NCBI GenBank assembly: GCA_027919835.1
Contig: JANVFP010000021.1
Coordinates: 744,001-808,000 of the forward strand
DNA from: Lentinula raphanica
Taxonomy: Eukaryota > Basidiomycota > Agaricomycetes > Agaricales > Omphalotaceae
Length of the DNA stretch: 64,000 bases
Direction of reading: 5' to 3'
Positions 54,451 to 64,000 of the stretch are shown here, one piece after another; position 1 is the first letter of the stretch, and each line of letters starts with the position of its first letter. The translations under genes were made by a program, and so were the position numbers. A model generated the notes under the pieces. It had not been told where the DNA came from and did no database searches. It saw only the letters and a program-made list of their open reading frames with translations.

Positions 54451-55826
54451 TTACAGAGATGTCGTAGGCATGGATAACCTGCATACAGATGCACCACCAG
54501 TGTTTCCGTTGAAGGTAAGAAAATTCGCGATGGGGGGCTCCCGAGCGGCAAGTGTCTTTAGTATGTCTTGCGCCAACAGACCACCAACGACGGCACAAAT
54601 AGGGGAAAATTCATGCGGTGCTGTCAGCGCCACGGATCTTGTAGAACAGTCATCAAGAAGCTCGTTCAAAGCATGTCGAAGTTTTCAACTTACTCAATTA
54701 AATCATGAGGAACCGTCGTTAGCACTTGTTTGTTCACATCTGCGTCGGAGACTAGAGCATCTGCCATCTGTTGAAGGTCTTGAGCATCTTGTGTCCCATT
54801 GGGCAGCCGCTTTCGAGAGGATTGAAACTTCCAGAGCGCTGTCGGCGAGGCATGAGCTCATCGATTAACATAAGACTTTGAACGAGCCTCACATAAGACG
54901 GCAAATACCGACGCTGGATTCAGCTCCTTCGTTTGACGCTTTGAGAGAGCTGACCAACGATGGCGTAAGGCATCTTGTAAAGATGGGTAGGAGGCTTTCA
55001 TTTGGACGTTTTTTTGGGCATCCTTGGGGAAGATCGATCTCTGGTGTCATTGAGCGACAGAACACGTATTTCAAAACAGAACATACGGAGAAATATATTT
55101 GTGGTCCAGTAAATCACAAAAGATATACCCTAGGAGGCCGTACGTCCCTCCTGCATAAAACGGTTTTTGCGACCGACGACATATGTTATTCAACCGAACC
55201 TCGAGGACGGAGGTTAGCGGTGCTAATGTGTAAATACCTTTGCTTTACTCACGAGATCATCGCTGTCCCAGTCTGTAATACAGACGAGATCAACACCATT
55301 TACAGTAGATTCAAAGTTTTGATTGTTAAGAACATCGAAATTTGGGACCACTTCAACGGTCACAAGTGGATTGAGATTTTCGATTCGTGCCTTTGCCGCA
55401 TCCACTCGCTGGGGTAAATGAGATTCCGAGCATTTTCCATCAAATTTCCGGTACATGGGTGGGGAAACAGGAAGACTCGCCTTTTTCCCCACATCGTCAT
55501 CACAAAAGAAAAACCCCGCACCAAGATCTTCCTCCTCTACATCGTCCGCATCTACGAGGATCAGCTTCCCGATACCCGCTAAAACAATGTTTTTGATGGT
55601 TTCTGTAGCGGTTCCCTTCAGCTTGACCACAAGAATAGTCGCGTTACGCATCCTAATCGTTTCAATCAGTCAAGAAAATTTGCGAGACATTCTAAAAGAG
55701 GGCAACACCAGGTTTAGGACCGTGCCGAGGAGGATTTTCTTACCTCTGCTGGGCTTCTATACCCCATAATCGGATTTGTCGGTCATAACGTCCTTGCTCT
55801 TCTTCTGTAAATTCTGAAGGATTCAT
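54451..55826 (-). CDS. AOS1: SUMO-activating enzyme subunit 1 (Aos1)
   Basis: Adenylation-domain half of the SUMO E1, partner of Uba2. The start at 55826 gives MNPSEFTEEEQGRYDRQIRL then WGIEAQQR, the family N-terminus. An intron joins it to MRNATILVVKLKGTATETIK (nucleotide-binding loop), LAGIGKLILVDADDVEEEDL and GAGFFFCDDDVGKK. RVDAAKARIENLNPLVTVEV and DLVCITDWDSDDLV follow. After several short exons the end is FSPICAVVGGLLAQDILKTL, FLTFNGNTGGASVCRLSMP, stop at 54451. As expected for Aos1 there is no catalytic Cys domain. The family usually has about 330-350 residues and this fits. CACGTG at 55985-55990 lies 159 nt upstream. Confidence 0.88.
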
Positions 55827-56284
55827 CCTGTAGGCGGAGTGAGGATCGTCGAGCAGAGCTTTATGGAGTTCGTGCAGCTTTCAGTAATGAGATGTGCCCG
55901 AAGTCGAACGAGATATGGATGGTTTCGAGATATGTAGGTGTTTACCGTCAAGGTTGAGAGCAAAGCAACGCGACCCGCGATGAGCACGTGCTCCATTACA
56001 AGCTCAGTTTGAGCGATTCAAAGTCGACTTCGAGTGTCGTAAATTCATAGAAGCCGTATTGTATACAGTTAAGTAGTAATAATTTGTAGAATGAGGGTAT
56101 AATGGGGGTATAGGTACAGAAAGAGTACAAGGCCATAAACAAGTACAGAAAGCAATGTGAGCTAGAGTTGATACAACTTGATAGATCATTAATTTGAACA
56201 AATTACTTACACTCCTCCAAACCCCAGATTTGCAGGATTAAATTCCTTTACATATGATCAAGACAGTACGTTCCATTCGTGTAT
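55827..56284. other. intergenic: AOS1 promoter and 3' flank of the Zn2Cys6 gene
   Basis: Contains the CACGTG element at 55985-55990; otherwise AT-rich with no gene. Confidence 0.5.
55985..55990. promoter_or_regulatory. CACGTG element upstream of AOS1
   Basis: Centred in GAGCACGTGCTC, a 12-bp perfect palindrome (55982-55993), 159 nt before the ATG. Confidence 0.45.
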
Positions 56285-59129
56285 TCAACCAAGCATTGGC
56301 ATACCGTCTCCACTTGAAGTACCATCGCGGTCGTCATCCAGTCTGAGGATAAATCACGACGTGAATAGAGGATATCGATGAATGCGTCTAACCACTTACA
56401 GATAGTTCCTTTCGATTTCGGACAGGATGCTCAAGAAGTCCCCTAGTTAGGATTGATGTGAGCTTAGGTCCCATGAGCCTCGAAGCACATGTACATACAG
56501 AGATATGCATGGGCGCGTGCCGCTGAAGCAGGTGCAATCTCTGCCTTCTTCACTGCATCGAGCAGCGTTGAGGCAACGAATCTCACTTTGTGGACCTGCA
56601 AAAATCTTAGTTGGACCAACGGACCAAAAACTGATACCGACCAAACTAGGTCCATTGGTAGCAATCGATTGAATAGGAATGCTGAAGATAATTGTTCACT
56701 ATTCAGCATGTGCGAACCAATAACATGGGAAGGTGGACCATACCTATGAAGAATGTTGAGCAAATCGCTAGCCACAGCTTCCCTATCTTCTGCAACTTTC
56801 TGATCATCAAGGCTGCCTTGCAAAGAGAGCAGAAGCTCATCCCGATACTGTTCGATGACGAAACGAACAAGTTGCTGTACAGAGCGAATAAGATTCTATA
56901 CCAACGATAGCCAATCAGAAACCCGTACCTGTGTCACGTACAAGTTTGCTTGCATCACCAGGAACGGGTTTAAAGCATTGGCCCGAGAGGCATTCGGATT
57001 ATCGAAGAAATCCTTGACTTCATCGAAGGTAGCCTTTCGGAAGCCTGCCCCTCCATATTCCGGCGGTAGATGGGAGCGTGAGTGAGTCGGTTTGAGACGG
57101 AGTGGCTCGGGTGCAAGGCTCAAAGCTCCTAGTATTCTCTGGTGAAGTGATTGCACTTCTTCCAACCGGGCGGTTGCGAAATGCCCTTGAGGTGGAGATC
57201 TCTTGTCTACCCTGATCCGTACAAGGATTTCTCCGAGGAGAGCAAAAATCCGAGACGTGTAGTTTAGACCTGAGACCAAGGCGGTTTTTCCGTGTGGTTG
57301 TGGTAAATATGCACTGGGAGTGATACTGAGACCGAAATAACACCGGGTGAAGTTGGTTAGGGAAATTCCAGAGACAGTAGGCTGTGTACTCACTATTCGT
57401 CATCGAGCTCTTTAGGAAAGTGCACGGAACAGTCCTCATCCCGGAGACAAATAGGTCTTCCTAGAAGTATGGACATTGATTTATCGGCTGTCATTCGATT
57501 TCAGCATTTGTGATAATGACGGTGTTGAACTTCTTACCACCGAAGAGTAACCAGAAAATTCGCCGTCTGACCTCACATTCGATCGGATCCAAGCCATCGT
57601 AAGAAGCCTCTTCGTGCATTCGGAGTGTGACCGCAATGTGGGCAGCCTCACCGAAAGCTGCATGTTGCGTTGCATCATGTCCTTCACAGAAATGATAAAC
57701 GCAGTCGCTAATACCAGATTGAGTGCTTTGAAACAGGCATTTCACGCTTGAACATACAAATATCGTATAACGACATGCATCGATGTCGGGGGATCGTACG
57801 AAGCCACTGATATATGCCGACTAGCTTCGTGACAAGTCTAAAACGGCTAATGAGTCAGGCAATTGTCATGAGCTGAATTTGAGAGAGAGAGGATTACCTG
57901 TGCCAATTTATGAACGACGGGTCGTTCCATTGGAAGGTACGACCGAGGAACCTGCACTAGCGTCGAAGCCACCGTAGACATCACAAGAGCGAAAAATAGT
58001 GGATCTCGTTCTTCACGACGGGCATGTAGATCTGCCATAAATGAAGGTTTATGAACGCAAGGAGTGAGGGGATATACAAAATCGAAGAATAAAGCGATGA
58101 TCAGGTAGATGGTGTCCCGAGGTGCTATTTCTTCAAGTCGATGAGGGCGATAGTAGTAAGACAGAGGCGGTATCGTAGATGGAGCATGATGTTGTTTGTA
58201 TGACCAATTGAACAGAGGATACGTGTTGAACGAATCAGAATATGCGTTGTTTTCTTCCGTTTTCGGAGAGTGAGATAGTTCGTGGGTGAAAGGAGGGGAG
58301 GGATGTGTGACGCCGTTGGTGGAGGAATAATGGACGGAGAATGAGTCAGCGGCTATGGGATAGCGTGAAGGCGACATCGCTATGGAAGGGATGGAAATAG
58401 TAGGGCTTGTGTTTATCGGTGTTTCCGCGAATGGACTTTTCGGACCCAGTGTTGGTGAGACGACTGACTGCGCGGTGGACACAGGCGAAGCAGAAAGTTC
58501 TGAATCTGCTGCTGGCTCCGGAGGTTTTGCAGCAGCCGCTGCGGCTTCTTGAAGGCGACGAAGATATCTAACGAGACATTAACACGCAAGACGGTCCCGA
58601 CAACACATCGGCGTACAGATTTGGAGGACCACGCTTCTTGGGTTGGTACTCGTAGGTGCAAGGGACGCCTAAGGTGATACAGTGTTTGCAGGATTGCTTG
58701 GGATCTTCTGGATTCTCGCGCGCGCAGCGAACCTTCCTGAATGACGAATGCATGAGTACCAAGATCACACTGGATAGTTTTGAGGATGATCAACCTGCTC
58801 CTGCACGCATCGCAGCTCTGCGATTGTCGAGTCCTGTGTTGGAATTGTTGAACGATGGTCAGCATTGAGCATGGACAAGGATAAGATGGGAATAAACAAC
58901 ATGATAGCTAGATGAAGCACGCCAGCTAGAAGATTGGTAGAGTTTGAGAAAATTAGAGAAAGAGAAAGGAAAGCGAAGAGGAGAAAGAGAGAGAGAGATG
59001 GAGAAGAAGTAGTAGTAAGACACGCGGAGAAAAGTCGGACAATCACTTTTTCTTTGGTTCCTTGTTTTGACAGTCGTCTGAAGGAGGCGTGGTAGAATGG
59101 GACTCTTTTCTTGGACGAGCAGCAGGCAT
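56285..59129 (-). CDS. Zn2Cys6 fungal transcription factor
   Basis: Nuclear DNA-binding regulator. The start at 59129 (MPAARPRKESHSTTPPSDDC) is preferred to the ATG at 59207, which lies only a few bases past a TATATAAG (59214-59221). A 213-nt intron (59046 to 58834) joins PKK to TRQSQSCDACRSR. A second intron splits the cluster before KVRCARENPEDPKQSCKHC. The six cysteines follow C-x2-C-x6-C-x11-C-x2-C-x6-C, ending VPCTYEYQPKKRGPP. An Ala run, a Ser/Pro-rich linker and the fungal-specific regulatory domain follow: RDTIYLIIALFFDFVYPLTP, PSFMADLHARREERDPLFFA. Middle exons give HVAVTLRMHEEASYDGL-type sequence near 57620 and RRIFWLLFGG. The end is WDFLSILSEIERNYL and DGTSSGDGMPMLG, stop at 56285. 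Target genes unknown. Confidence 0.85.
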
Positions 59130-59213
59130 TCTCGTGAGGGTGTTAGTTTTCGAGGATTTGGACTGAACAAAGAGTTTTTTAAGGGACCCGTTGACAGGCG
59201 GTTGCATCGACTT

Positions 59214-59221
59214 CTTATATA
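59214..59221 (-). promoter_or_regulatory. TATA box of the Zn2Cys6 gene
   Basis: TATATAAG on the minus strand, about 85 nt before the ATG at 59129; it helps decide the start codon. Confidence 0.5.
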
Positions 59222-59474
59222 TCAAAATGTTTTTTTCTTCTTCTCAAATTTTGCTATGTAATTTATCTAGAGAGCAATCCAACAGCAAACTTCAACAACA
59301 TGCAACCAAGTGCCCCGTGATATCTTTTTCGTATCGGGCAAAATCCGGTCTTATCCTCACCATCTGGCCAGTCGCCCAATGCTTTCCATTTTCGTTCTGA
59401 TATGATCAAGTTTCTTCAGGACATAACACCCGAATCCGATTCGGTACTTTTTGAAGCCTCCTCAGAGTTTATCC

Positions 59475-59480
59475 CACGTG
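59475..59480. promoter_or_regulatory. CACGTG element upstream of the Zn2Cys6 gene
   Basis: About 346 nt before the ATG at 59129. Confidence 0.35.
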
Positions 59481-59583
59481 AACCAGAGTTTTCCTTCGTT
59501 CCATACGTTAGAGTTTATTATGAGCGAATGTATTATGGGGTAGTATACATTACTTCTTTTGGGTTGCAGACGTTTTTTCAAGT

Positions 59584-62028
59584 TCACTTCATAGCATCGT
59601 ATGGCGGTCGCTCCCAGAGTTGGCTGAGCATGTCTGATCGTGACTTTCCCGAACCTAGAGCCTGAGTGATAGTCTGTCGTAAGAGCCGTCGTATGAAAAC
59701 TTGCTCCCTATCATCCCATTCCGAGGAGCACCTGAGTAGCAACTTCCAAAACTCGAAAGCCAGCACAGGTTCGTTCTCTCGTAGTGCCGCAAATACCATG
59801 AATTTCCCCATATCCGGCGATGAAAGTCTCCCACTGTCCGGCAAGGATTTCAGCAACTCTAATGCATCCTTCAAAGGCGCACTCTTCCTTGTACCGGACC
59901 CTTCCTCTAAGGTTACACTAGCACGCGTAAGCGAGAATAATCCCTGAGGTGAGAGCTGTATATTGCCAGCCTGGCGAGCCAGTTGGAGCAGGTCCCCCAC
60001 TAAATGCATGTCCCCGTGAACGAGTGCCTGATGAACCACCGTACCGAAAGTAACGGAGTTAGGCTGAATGCCCCTCTGGATCATGACTTGAATCATGTTG
60101 GCGGCGCTACGAGGGTTATGCTCAGCAAGAGCGGAAAGGCCGATGTTGATGTCATGCAGATCCGGTACTTCTCGGCGACGAATAAGGTGTCGAAAGACTT
60201 CAAAGCCTTTCGCAAACTCTCCCGCAACAAAATAAGCCCGAGCCAGAGAAGACAAGTTCGCATGCGTAGCATGTGCTAGTGGGTTATGGGCCAGAACAAA
60301 GGCCTCTATGACTCTCTGCACGAATTGTTTGATATTGTCGGCACGCTCTCTGAGTTCGGCTATACTTGGCTTGCGGTTGGTATCTCGCTGGGAAGGGTCA
60401 AGACTGGATTTGGGGTTGTCAGATATTGCATGGTTCGAAGTGATGTCAACGTCAACCCTTCTTGCAAGCTCGCCCTGCAGGGTATCAAACGAGGGCTCGT
60501 CCTCGTCAGGAAGGTCTGCTTCAATCAACCTGGCCATTCTCGTGAATAGTCTCACCATGCGGGTCAATAGGGCATTATTTCCAACTACGGAAATACTGTC
60601 CTTTCCGACAGCATATCGTTCCCAGAGCGTTCGAGCAGCCATGCCAAATGATTGGCCAGCAACCAGAATTAGAAATTTGGGTCTGTCATTCGCTGCGAGG
60701 AAGGGTTCATCTTCTACGACTTCATTGGCAAGAGCTCGAGCCAAATGAGGATTGCCCTTCTCCCGAGTCAAGAAATTCATCAAGAACAATATTGCCCGTC
60801 CTTGGGGTCCAGGATAATGATGCTCTCTTGCAATCACAGGTTCGCGTGTGAATGCGTAGAGTCTCCTGGCGGCTTGTCCAGCGCCACATTCGGAAGCAGC
60901 AGTGTATACCAGACGAATTATGCCATCTTGGACGGGGCCTAAGGAATGAACTCGGGATATGACATCGACGCATAGTTCGAGTTCAGCGATATTCGGAGTC
61001 CGAAGGGTCGCGTAAAGCGTGTCAGTGATGAGGTCAAGTAACTGTGGATCCAGTGACTGATGCGATTCCGTTGATGGTTCACCTAACGGAGGAGGGGAAT
61101 GGAAAGATGCATGTTTGCGTCGAATTGCACTCGTCAGGTCGACGCCGGACGGAAGATATCTGAGAAGTAGGCGATGGGCAAGACTGCGTTTATACCAGTA
61201 TAAACATGCTCTAGCAAGGGTCACCGAAACGATGTAGTGAAAATCGGGAGAAGTGGTAGGAGCCTGCTGCACGGCCTCAGGGGGAATGAAAAGCTTCTCG
61301 GTGAGAGTTTTGAAGAAGTCAAGAATTAACTTCTCATTTTTTAGCAAGAGAAGGTAGGCAAGAAGTTCGAATGCAGCTTCAACGATGTCTGGTAAATCGT
61401 AGGCTACAGAACTCGCACCGCCAGGAACGGGATGGAGGAGCCTCAATCTGGCCATGATGTTGGATTGCAGTAATGCACTGTAATCACCAGCGAAAGGCGT
61501 CCGTTCGCGTTCAACCGCGATGCGATGTGTGAGCTTTTTCAGGTGGTAGTCGGTGAATTTGTCAAGCTGACCACCCCAAGCGAGCGCGTCAAGAATGGCC
61601 CGGACAGTGCTAGGGCGGAGAAGCTTATGTTCTATGTTGAGAATGAGGTGTCGCAGGGCGCGATTTCGCTTTGGATCCGCAGGTAGGCCGAGTATATCCC
61701 CGGAAATATATCCAACAGCAACTTTGTCGTTTGCCTTCACCGCATCCGTTAAAAGAGCGGATAGTGTGGATAGGTCTACCCTAAGGCTTCCTTTGGAACG
61801 CGAAGACATATACTCTTGCAACGTCGGTTTGACGGAAGTCCATGTCTGCGTTCTGGTATCTTCTGCTTGAGCGAGGCTAAGAGCTGATACATTCGTCTGA
61901 GAGTGCAGATTTTGTGGTCCATGAGTGGACAGGGAGTAGTAGTGAATGAACAGAAAAGGTGAAACTTTTGCAAATCTTGGGTGCGAGATGTGAAGTCGGT
62001 AAAGCAAAGGGCGACGACACAGAAACAT
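59584..62028 (-). CDS. PPR-like mitochondrial protein
   Basis: An 814-residue single exon, unusual here. The N-terminus MFLCRRPLLYRLHISHPRFA is an Arg-rich mitochondrial presequence. The body is almost all helical. The clearest pentatricopeptide-like repeats are in the C-terminal third: LARAYFVAGEFAKGFEVFRH, then HDINIGLSALAEHNPRSAAN, then NSVTFGTVVHQALVHGDMHL with VGDLLQLARQAG. Each is about 35 residues with paired helices. Members of this family bind organelle RNA and act in mitochondrial transcript processing, stability or translation; the RNA target cannot be read from the sequence. Fungal PPR proteins diverge fast, so the orthologue is not named. The stop is at 59584. Confidence 0.8.
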   Translation of the reverse strand: MFLCRRPLLYRLHISHPRFAKVSPFLFIHYYSLSTHGPQNLHSQTNVSALSLAQAEDTRTQTWTSVKPTLQEYMSSRSKGSLRVDLSTLSALLTDAVKANDKVAVGYISGDILGLPADPKRNRALRHLILNIEHKLLRPSTVRAILDALAWGGQLDKFTDYHLKKLTHRIAVERERTPFAGDYSALLQSNIMARLRLLHPVPGGASSVAYDLPDIVEAAFELLAYLLLLKNEKLILDFFKTLTEKLFIPPEAVQQAPTTSPDFHYIVSVTLARACLYWYKRSLAHRLLLRYLPSGVDLTSAIRRKHASFHSPPPLGEPSTESHQSLDPQLLDLITDTLYATLRTPNIAELELCVDVISRVHSLGPVQDGIIRLVYTAASECGAGQAARRLYAFTREPVIAREHHYPGPQGRAILFLMNFLTREKGNPHLARALANEVVEDEPFLAANDRPKFLILVAGQSFGMAARTLWERYAVGKDSISVVGNNALLTRMVRLFTRMARLIEADLPDEDEPSFDTLQGELARRVDVDITSNHAISDNPKSSLDPSQRDTNRKPSIAELRERADNIKQFVQRVIEAFVLAHNPLAHATHANLSSLARAYFVAGEFAKGFEVFRHLIRRREVPDLHDINIGLSALAEHNPRSAANMIQVMIQRGIQPNSVTFGTVVHQALVHGDMHLVGDLLQLARQAGNIQLSPQGLFSLTRASVTLEEGSGTRKSAPLKDALELLKSLPDSGRLSSPDMGKFMVFAALRENEPVLAFEFWKLLLRCSSEWDDREQVFIRRLLRQTITQALGSGKSRSDMLSQLWERPPYDAMK

Positions 62029-62294
62029 AAGTCAGCTACCATGAGCGACGTAATGAGCATTGTAAAGAAGCCATATAGCGTAGAGCACGCACCGCATGCC
62101 GCAGAATGTAGTTCTGATCTTGGACGAAATTTTGTCTGCAATAAGCTAACAAGGTAGTGCACCAACTTGAACAACGAACGTCGAAATTGCACGGACGTGA
62201 CTGATCATTTTTTCCGACGGTCCGGGCCGTCACTCCCGTTACGGTTCCATTGGGCCCCTCTTAATGACGAACGCGTCGAAGTTCAACGAAGTTG

Positions 62295-62514
62295 ATGAAG
62301 CTTCAACTCATTGATACCTTGCTGGGGACCGCGGCAGGAATTCAAAGGTCAACTATCTCCCTTCTCGATTCTGCTGCTCTGCTGTATGATTTCAGAATAT
62401 CACCGTGAACATTTAATTCTTCAGTCTCTACTATCCAGGAGGAACTGCCGCACTCGTTTCCTTAGGTTATTCTCTGCAGGTCTCGTCCATTTGCTGAGAT
62501 CTACTCAGCCTCTT
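62295..62514 (+). CDS. possible very small membrane protein (speculative)
   Basis: The ATG at 62295 reads MKLQLIDTLLGTAAGIQ. A donor GTCAAC and an acceptor TTCTTCAG about 77 nt downstream would join it in frame to SLYYPGGTAALVSLGYSLQV and a stop shortly after. The joined product, about 40 residues, would have one or two hydrophobic helices. The donor is weak, no family is recognised, and the end may lie in a further exon. Chance is a real alternative. Confidence 0.2.
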
Positions 62515-63600
62515 TCATCCTCTTGATCTCTTGTAGAGCACCTTTGGGGGACGTGGCTCGGAACAGTAACCCAGGTTTCGGCATCGAACTCGTCTCAACT
62601 ACATACTACTAAACACAACCAATAAGTGATCTCTGCCAAAAAATCTCCAGTGCTGCTTTTGAATCTAGGCGGTATCTGCCTCGGTCCCGCATTCTGATCG
62701 ATGAGTTTAAGATTTTCTGGGTGGGCGTCAGTAGTAACAGGTACTGGTACGGTTCTTTTTCGGTAGTACCGTGGACTGTTTGCGGGGTAAAAGACAATAC
62801 ACTTTCCCCAGTAACGTGTTCCCAACAGGCTTCTCGATTCTCGGACCAAAAAACGTTAAAACAGACCTTCTATAAATATATAGTACGGGGCCTTTTTGGT
62901 TAGAACGATATCTTGTATTCCAAACTATTCCCTCGATTTGTTCGACCTGTGTGGCATCAAGCATCTGACAAACCCGCAGAGTCAGCAGTGGTGAATATAT
63001 GCCAAGCCATAATACGAAGAAGCTGGGATGCTCCTCCTCATGATTTTCTAGATTCATATACTTACTATAATTTATCCGGAAGATGTATGAAGAAGTTCTG
63101 AAAAAAATACCCGCATGCCAGTAGTTCGAGTGGGGGCAAAAGATTTTCCACAATCGAACAAATTGCTACTTGACTTCCTTGTACACGATGTGGCGAGTGC
63201 ATTTATGTCGGAAAAACCCGATATTGATTGTAGTAAGAGCTTTCGGACCCGTGTCGATGGTTATTAATGCCGCTTGCAGCCTGAGACTACTTGATTTTGG
63301 AGGTTAAGTAACCTAATTGTGTATGAGTAAGGGTATCTCCTCCAGGAATAGGACCGCCGTCAGGTAGTGTGGGTTGTTGTAGGTTATTGCTGAAACAGCT
63401 AGTAGAAGTGCGAAGTTTCTTCAAAGAGTGATTGTCTGTTTGCAGATCGGGTCCTGTCTGAATTGGTTGCAGTAGCTCTGATACTAGGGAGTTAGTGTTC
63501 AGGCGCTCAGAACAGCAGCTGGCCTTGAAGGAGACTATCCCAAATTGAAGAAACAATTTGGCCGCTGTTGAGGATAAGCCCCTATTGCGGCAACATATGC

Positions 63601-63606
63601 CACGTG
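63601..63606. promoter_or_regulatory. CACGTG element upstream of the GRASP gene
   Basis: 64 nt before the ATG at 63670. Confidence 0.45.
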
Positions 63607-63669
63607 TCTAACTTCCGTTTTCACTGTTCAGGCGCTTATTTCAATATTTGATCGCTTTGTGACTAGTAC

Positions 63670-64000
63670 ATGGGTGCTTCGCAGTCGACGTCCGAGGCCC
63701 ACACTCCCTCACAAGCTCTTCATGTTCTTAGAGTTACACCTTCATCTCCAGCATCGCAAACCGACATCGAACCGTTCTTCGACTTCATAGTTGGTTTCGA
63801 AGGCGACTCACTTTCTTCGCATAACAATATTGATATCAACAAACTGGAAACACTCGTCGAAAGCCACGAAGGACGCGTTCTCAATTTGCTTGTATGGAAC
63901 AGTAAAACAGAGCTTACCCGAGGCGTGTCTTCTGGCTAATGCTACTGCAATGCGTCATGCTCATTATCTCAACAGTGGTCTCAATCATTCCATCTCGTAA
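63670..64000 (+). CDS. GRH1: GRASP-family Golgi protein, 5' part only
   Basis: Golgi reassembly-stacking protein (GRASP55/65, yeast Grh1), a peripheral Golgi/ER-exit-site scaffold with tandem PDZ-like domains, also linked to unconventional secretion. The start reads MGASQSTSEA: Gly2 and Ser6 fit an N-myristoylation site, as in animal GRASPs, whereas yeast Grh1 is N-acetylated. The first PDZ-like region follows: LHVLRVTPSSPASQTDIEPF, FDFIVGFEGDSL, LVESHEGRVLNLLVWNSKTE. The frame continues only if an intron is removed at 63923-63975 with a GC donor and CAG acceptor, giving LTR|VVSIIPSR. The gene runs off the right edge of the window. Confidence 0.87.

Larger units (their letters stand above)
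59130..59583. other. intergenic: Zn2Cys6-gene promoter and 3' flank of the PPR-like gene
   Basis: Holds the minus-strand TATATAAG at 59214-59221 (about 85 nt before the ATG) and CACGTG at 59475-59480. An 87-codon plus-strand frame at 59402-59665 runs into the PPR gene and has no features. Confidence 0.5.
62029..63669. other. 1.6 kb intergenic between divergent PPR-like and GRASP genes
   Basis: The first part (62290-62550) may hold a tiny spliced gene. The rest (62600-63600) is AT-richer, with short open frames on both strands (for example 63287-63556 minus) and no recognisable gene. No terminal repeats found by eye. Confidence 0.4.

Noticed and set aside
54263..54868. 201-codon plus-strand open frame
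   Set aside because: Antisense to AOS1 exons, whose minus-strand reading is clear; introns of AOS1 lie inside it.
58980..59000. GA-repeat as a functional element
   Set aside because: Simple sequence within the CT-rich intron of the Zn2Cys6 gene; nothing further to support it.
62600..63600. Degenerate transposon
   Set aside because: The AT-richer, gene-poor stretch suggested one, but I found no terminal repeats, duplications or coding remnants.

Overview
The window is nuclear DNA of a filamentous basidiomycete, most likely an agaric (Agaricomycetes). The genes are dense and on both strands. They are cut by many introns of about 50-60 nt with GTRNGT donors and short exons. The gene set is fungal: Zn2Cys6 regulator, ERG26, Spo14-type phospholipase D, fungal bestrophin-like protein, Pop1. 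No bacterial, viral or plasmid gene is visible, and I found no rRNA or tRNA gene. Gene ends are usually well fixed by family homology and splice sites, but I could not test any splice model, and all family calls are by reading alone.

Layout. 0.1-10.5 kb: M3 oligopeptidase, a doubtful small secreted protein, the 9-1-1 clamp subunit HUS1, succinate dehydrogenase subunit C, and a PLK4/SAK-like protein with polo boxes but a degenerate kinase core. 10.7-17 kb: three secreted-protein genes in a row on the minus strand (GH16 glucanase, extracellular endonuclease/phosphatase-fold nuclease, Ala-rich protein of unknown function), each with a TATA box. 18.2-26.8 kb: a mitochondrial coiled-coil protein divergent from POP1, a long borealin divergent from ERG26, and a conserved-looking unknown protein followed by a short poly(A) retroposon. 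27.5-41.8 kb: a Ser/Pro-rich PH-domain protein and the complete spliceosomal PRP8. 42-44.5 kb: bestrophin-like channel. 45-62 kb: a minus-strand run of PLD1, an FAD-dependent fumarate-reductase-like oxidoreductase, SUMO E1 subunit AOS1, a Zn2Cys6 factor and a PPR-like mitochondrial protein. 63.7 kb to the right edge: the start of a GRASP Golgi protein.

The genes are mostly independent housekeeping units with no operon logic. The physical links that may matter are shared divergent promoters (SDHC/PLK4-like, mitochondrial protein/POP1, borealin/ERG26, PRP8/bestrophin). CACGTG elements recur between genes and I saw none inside coding sequence. The trio of secreted genes may respond together to nutrient supply (inference).

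The most interesting item is the PLK4-like pseudokinase. It keeps the polo-box architecture of the centriole-duplication kinase in a lineage that has no centrioles, and it has lost both catalytic aspartates. The second is a retroposed short element with a 24-nt poly(A) tail and perfect 14-bp target-site duplications.
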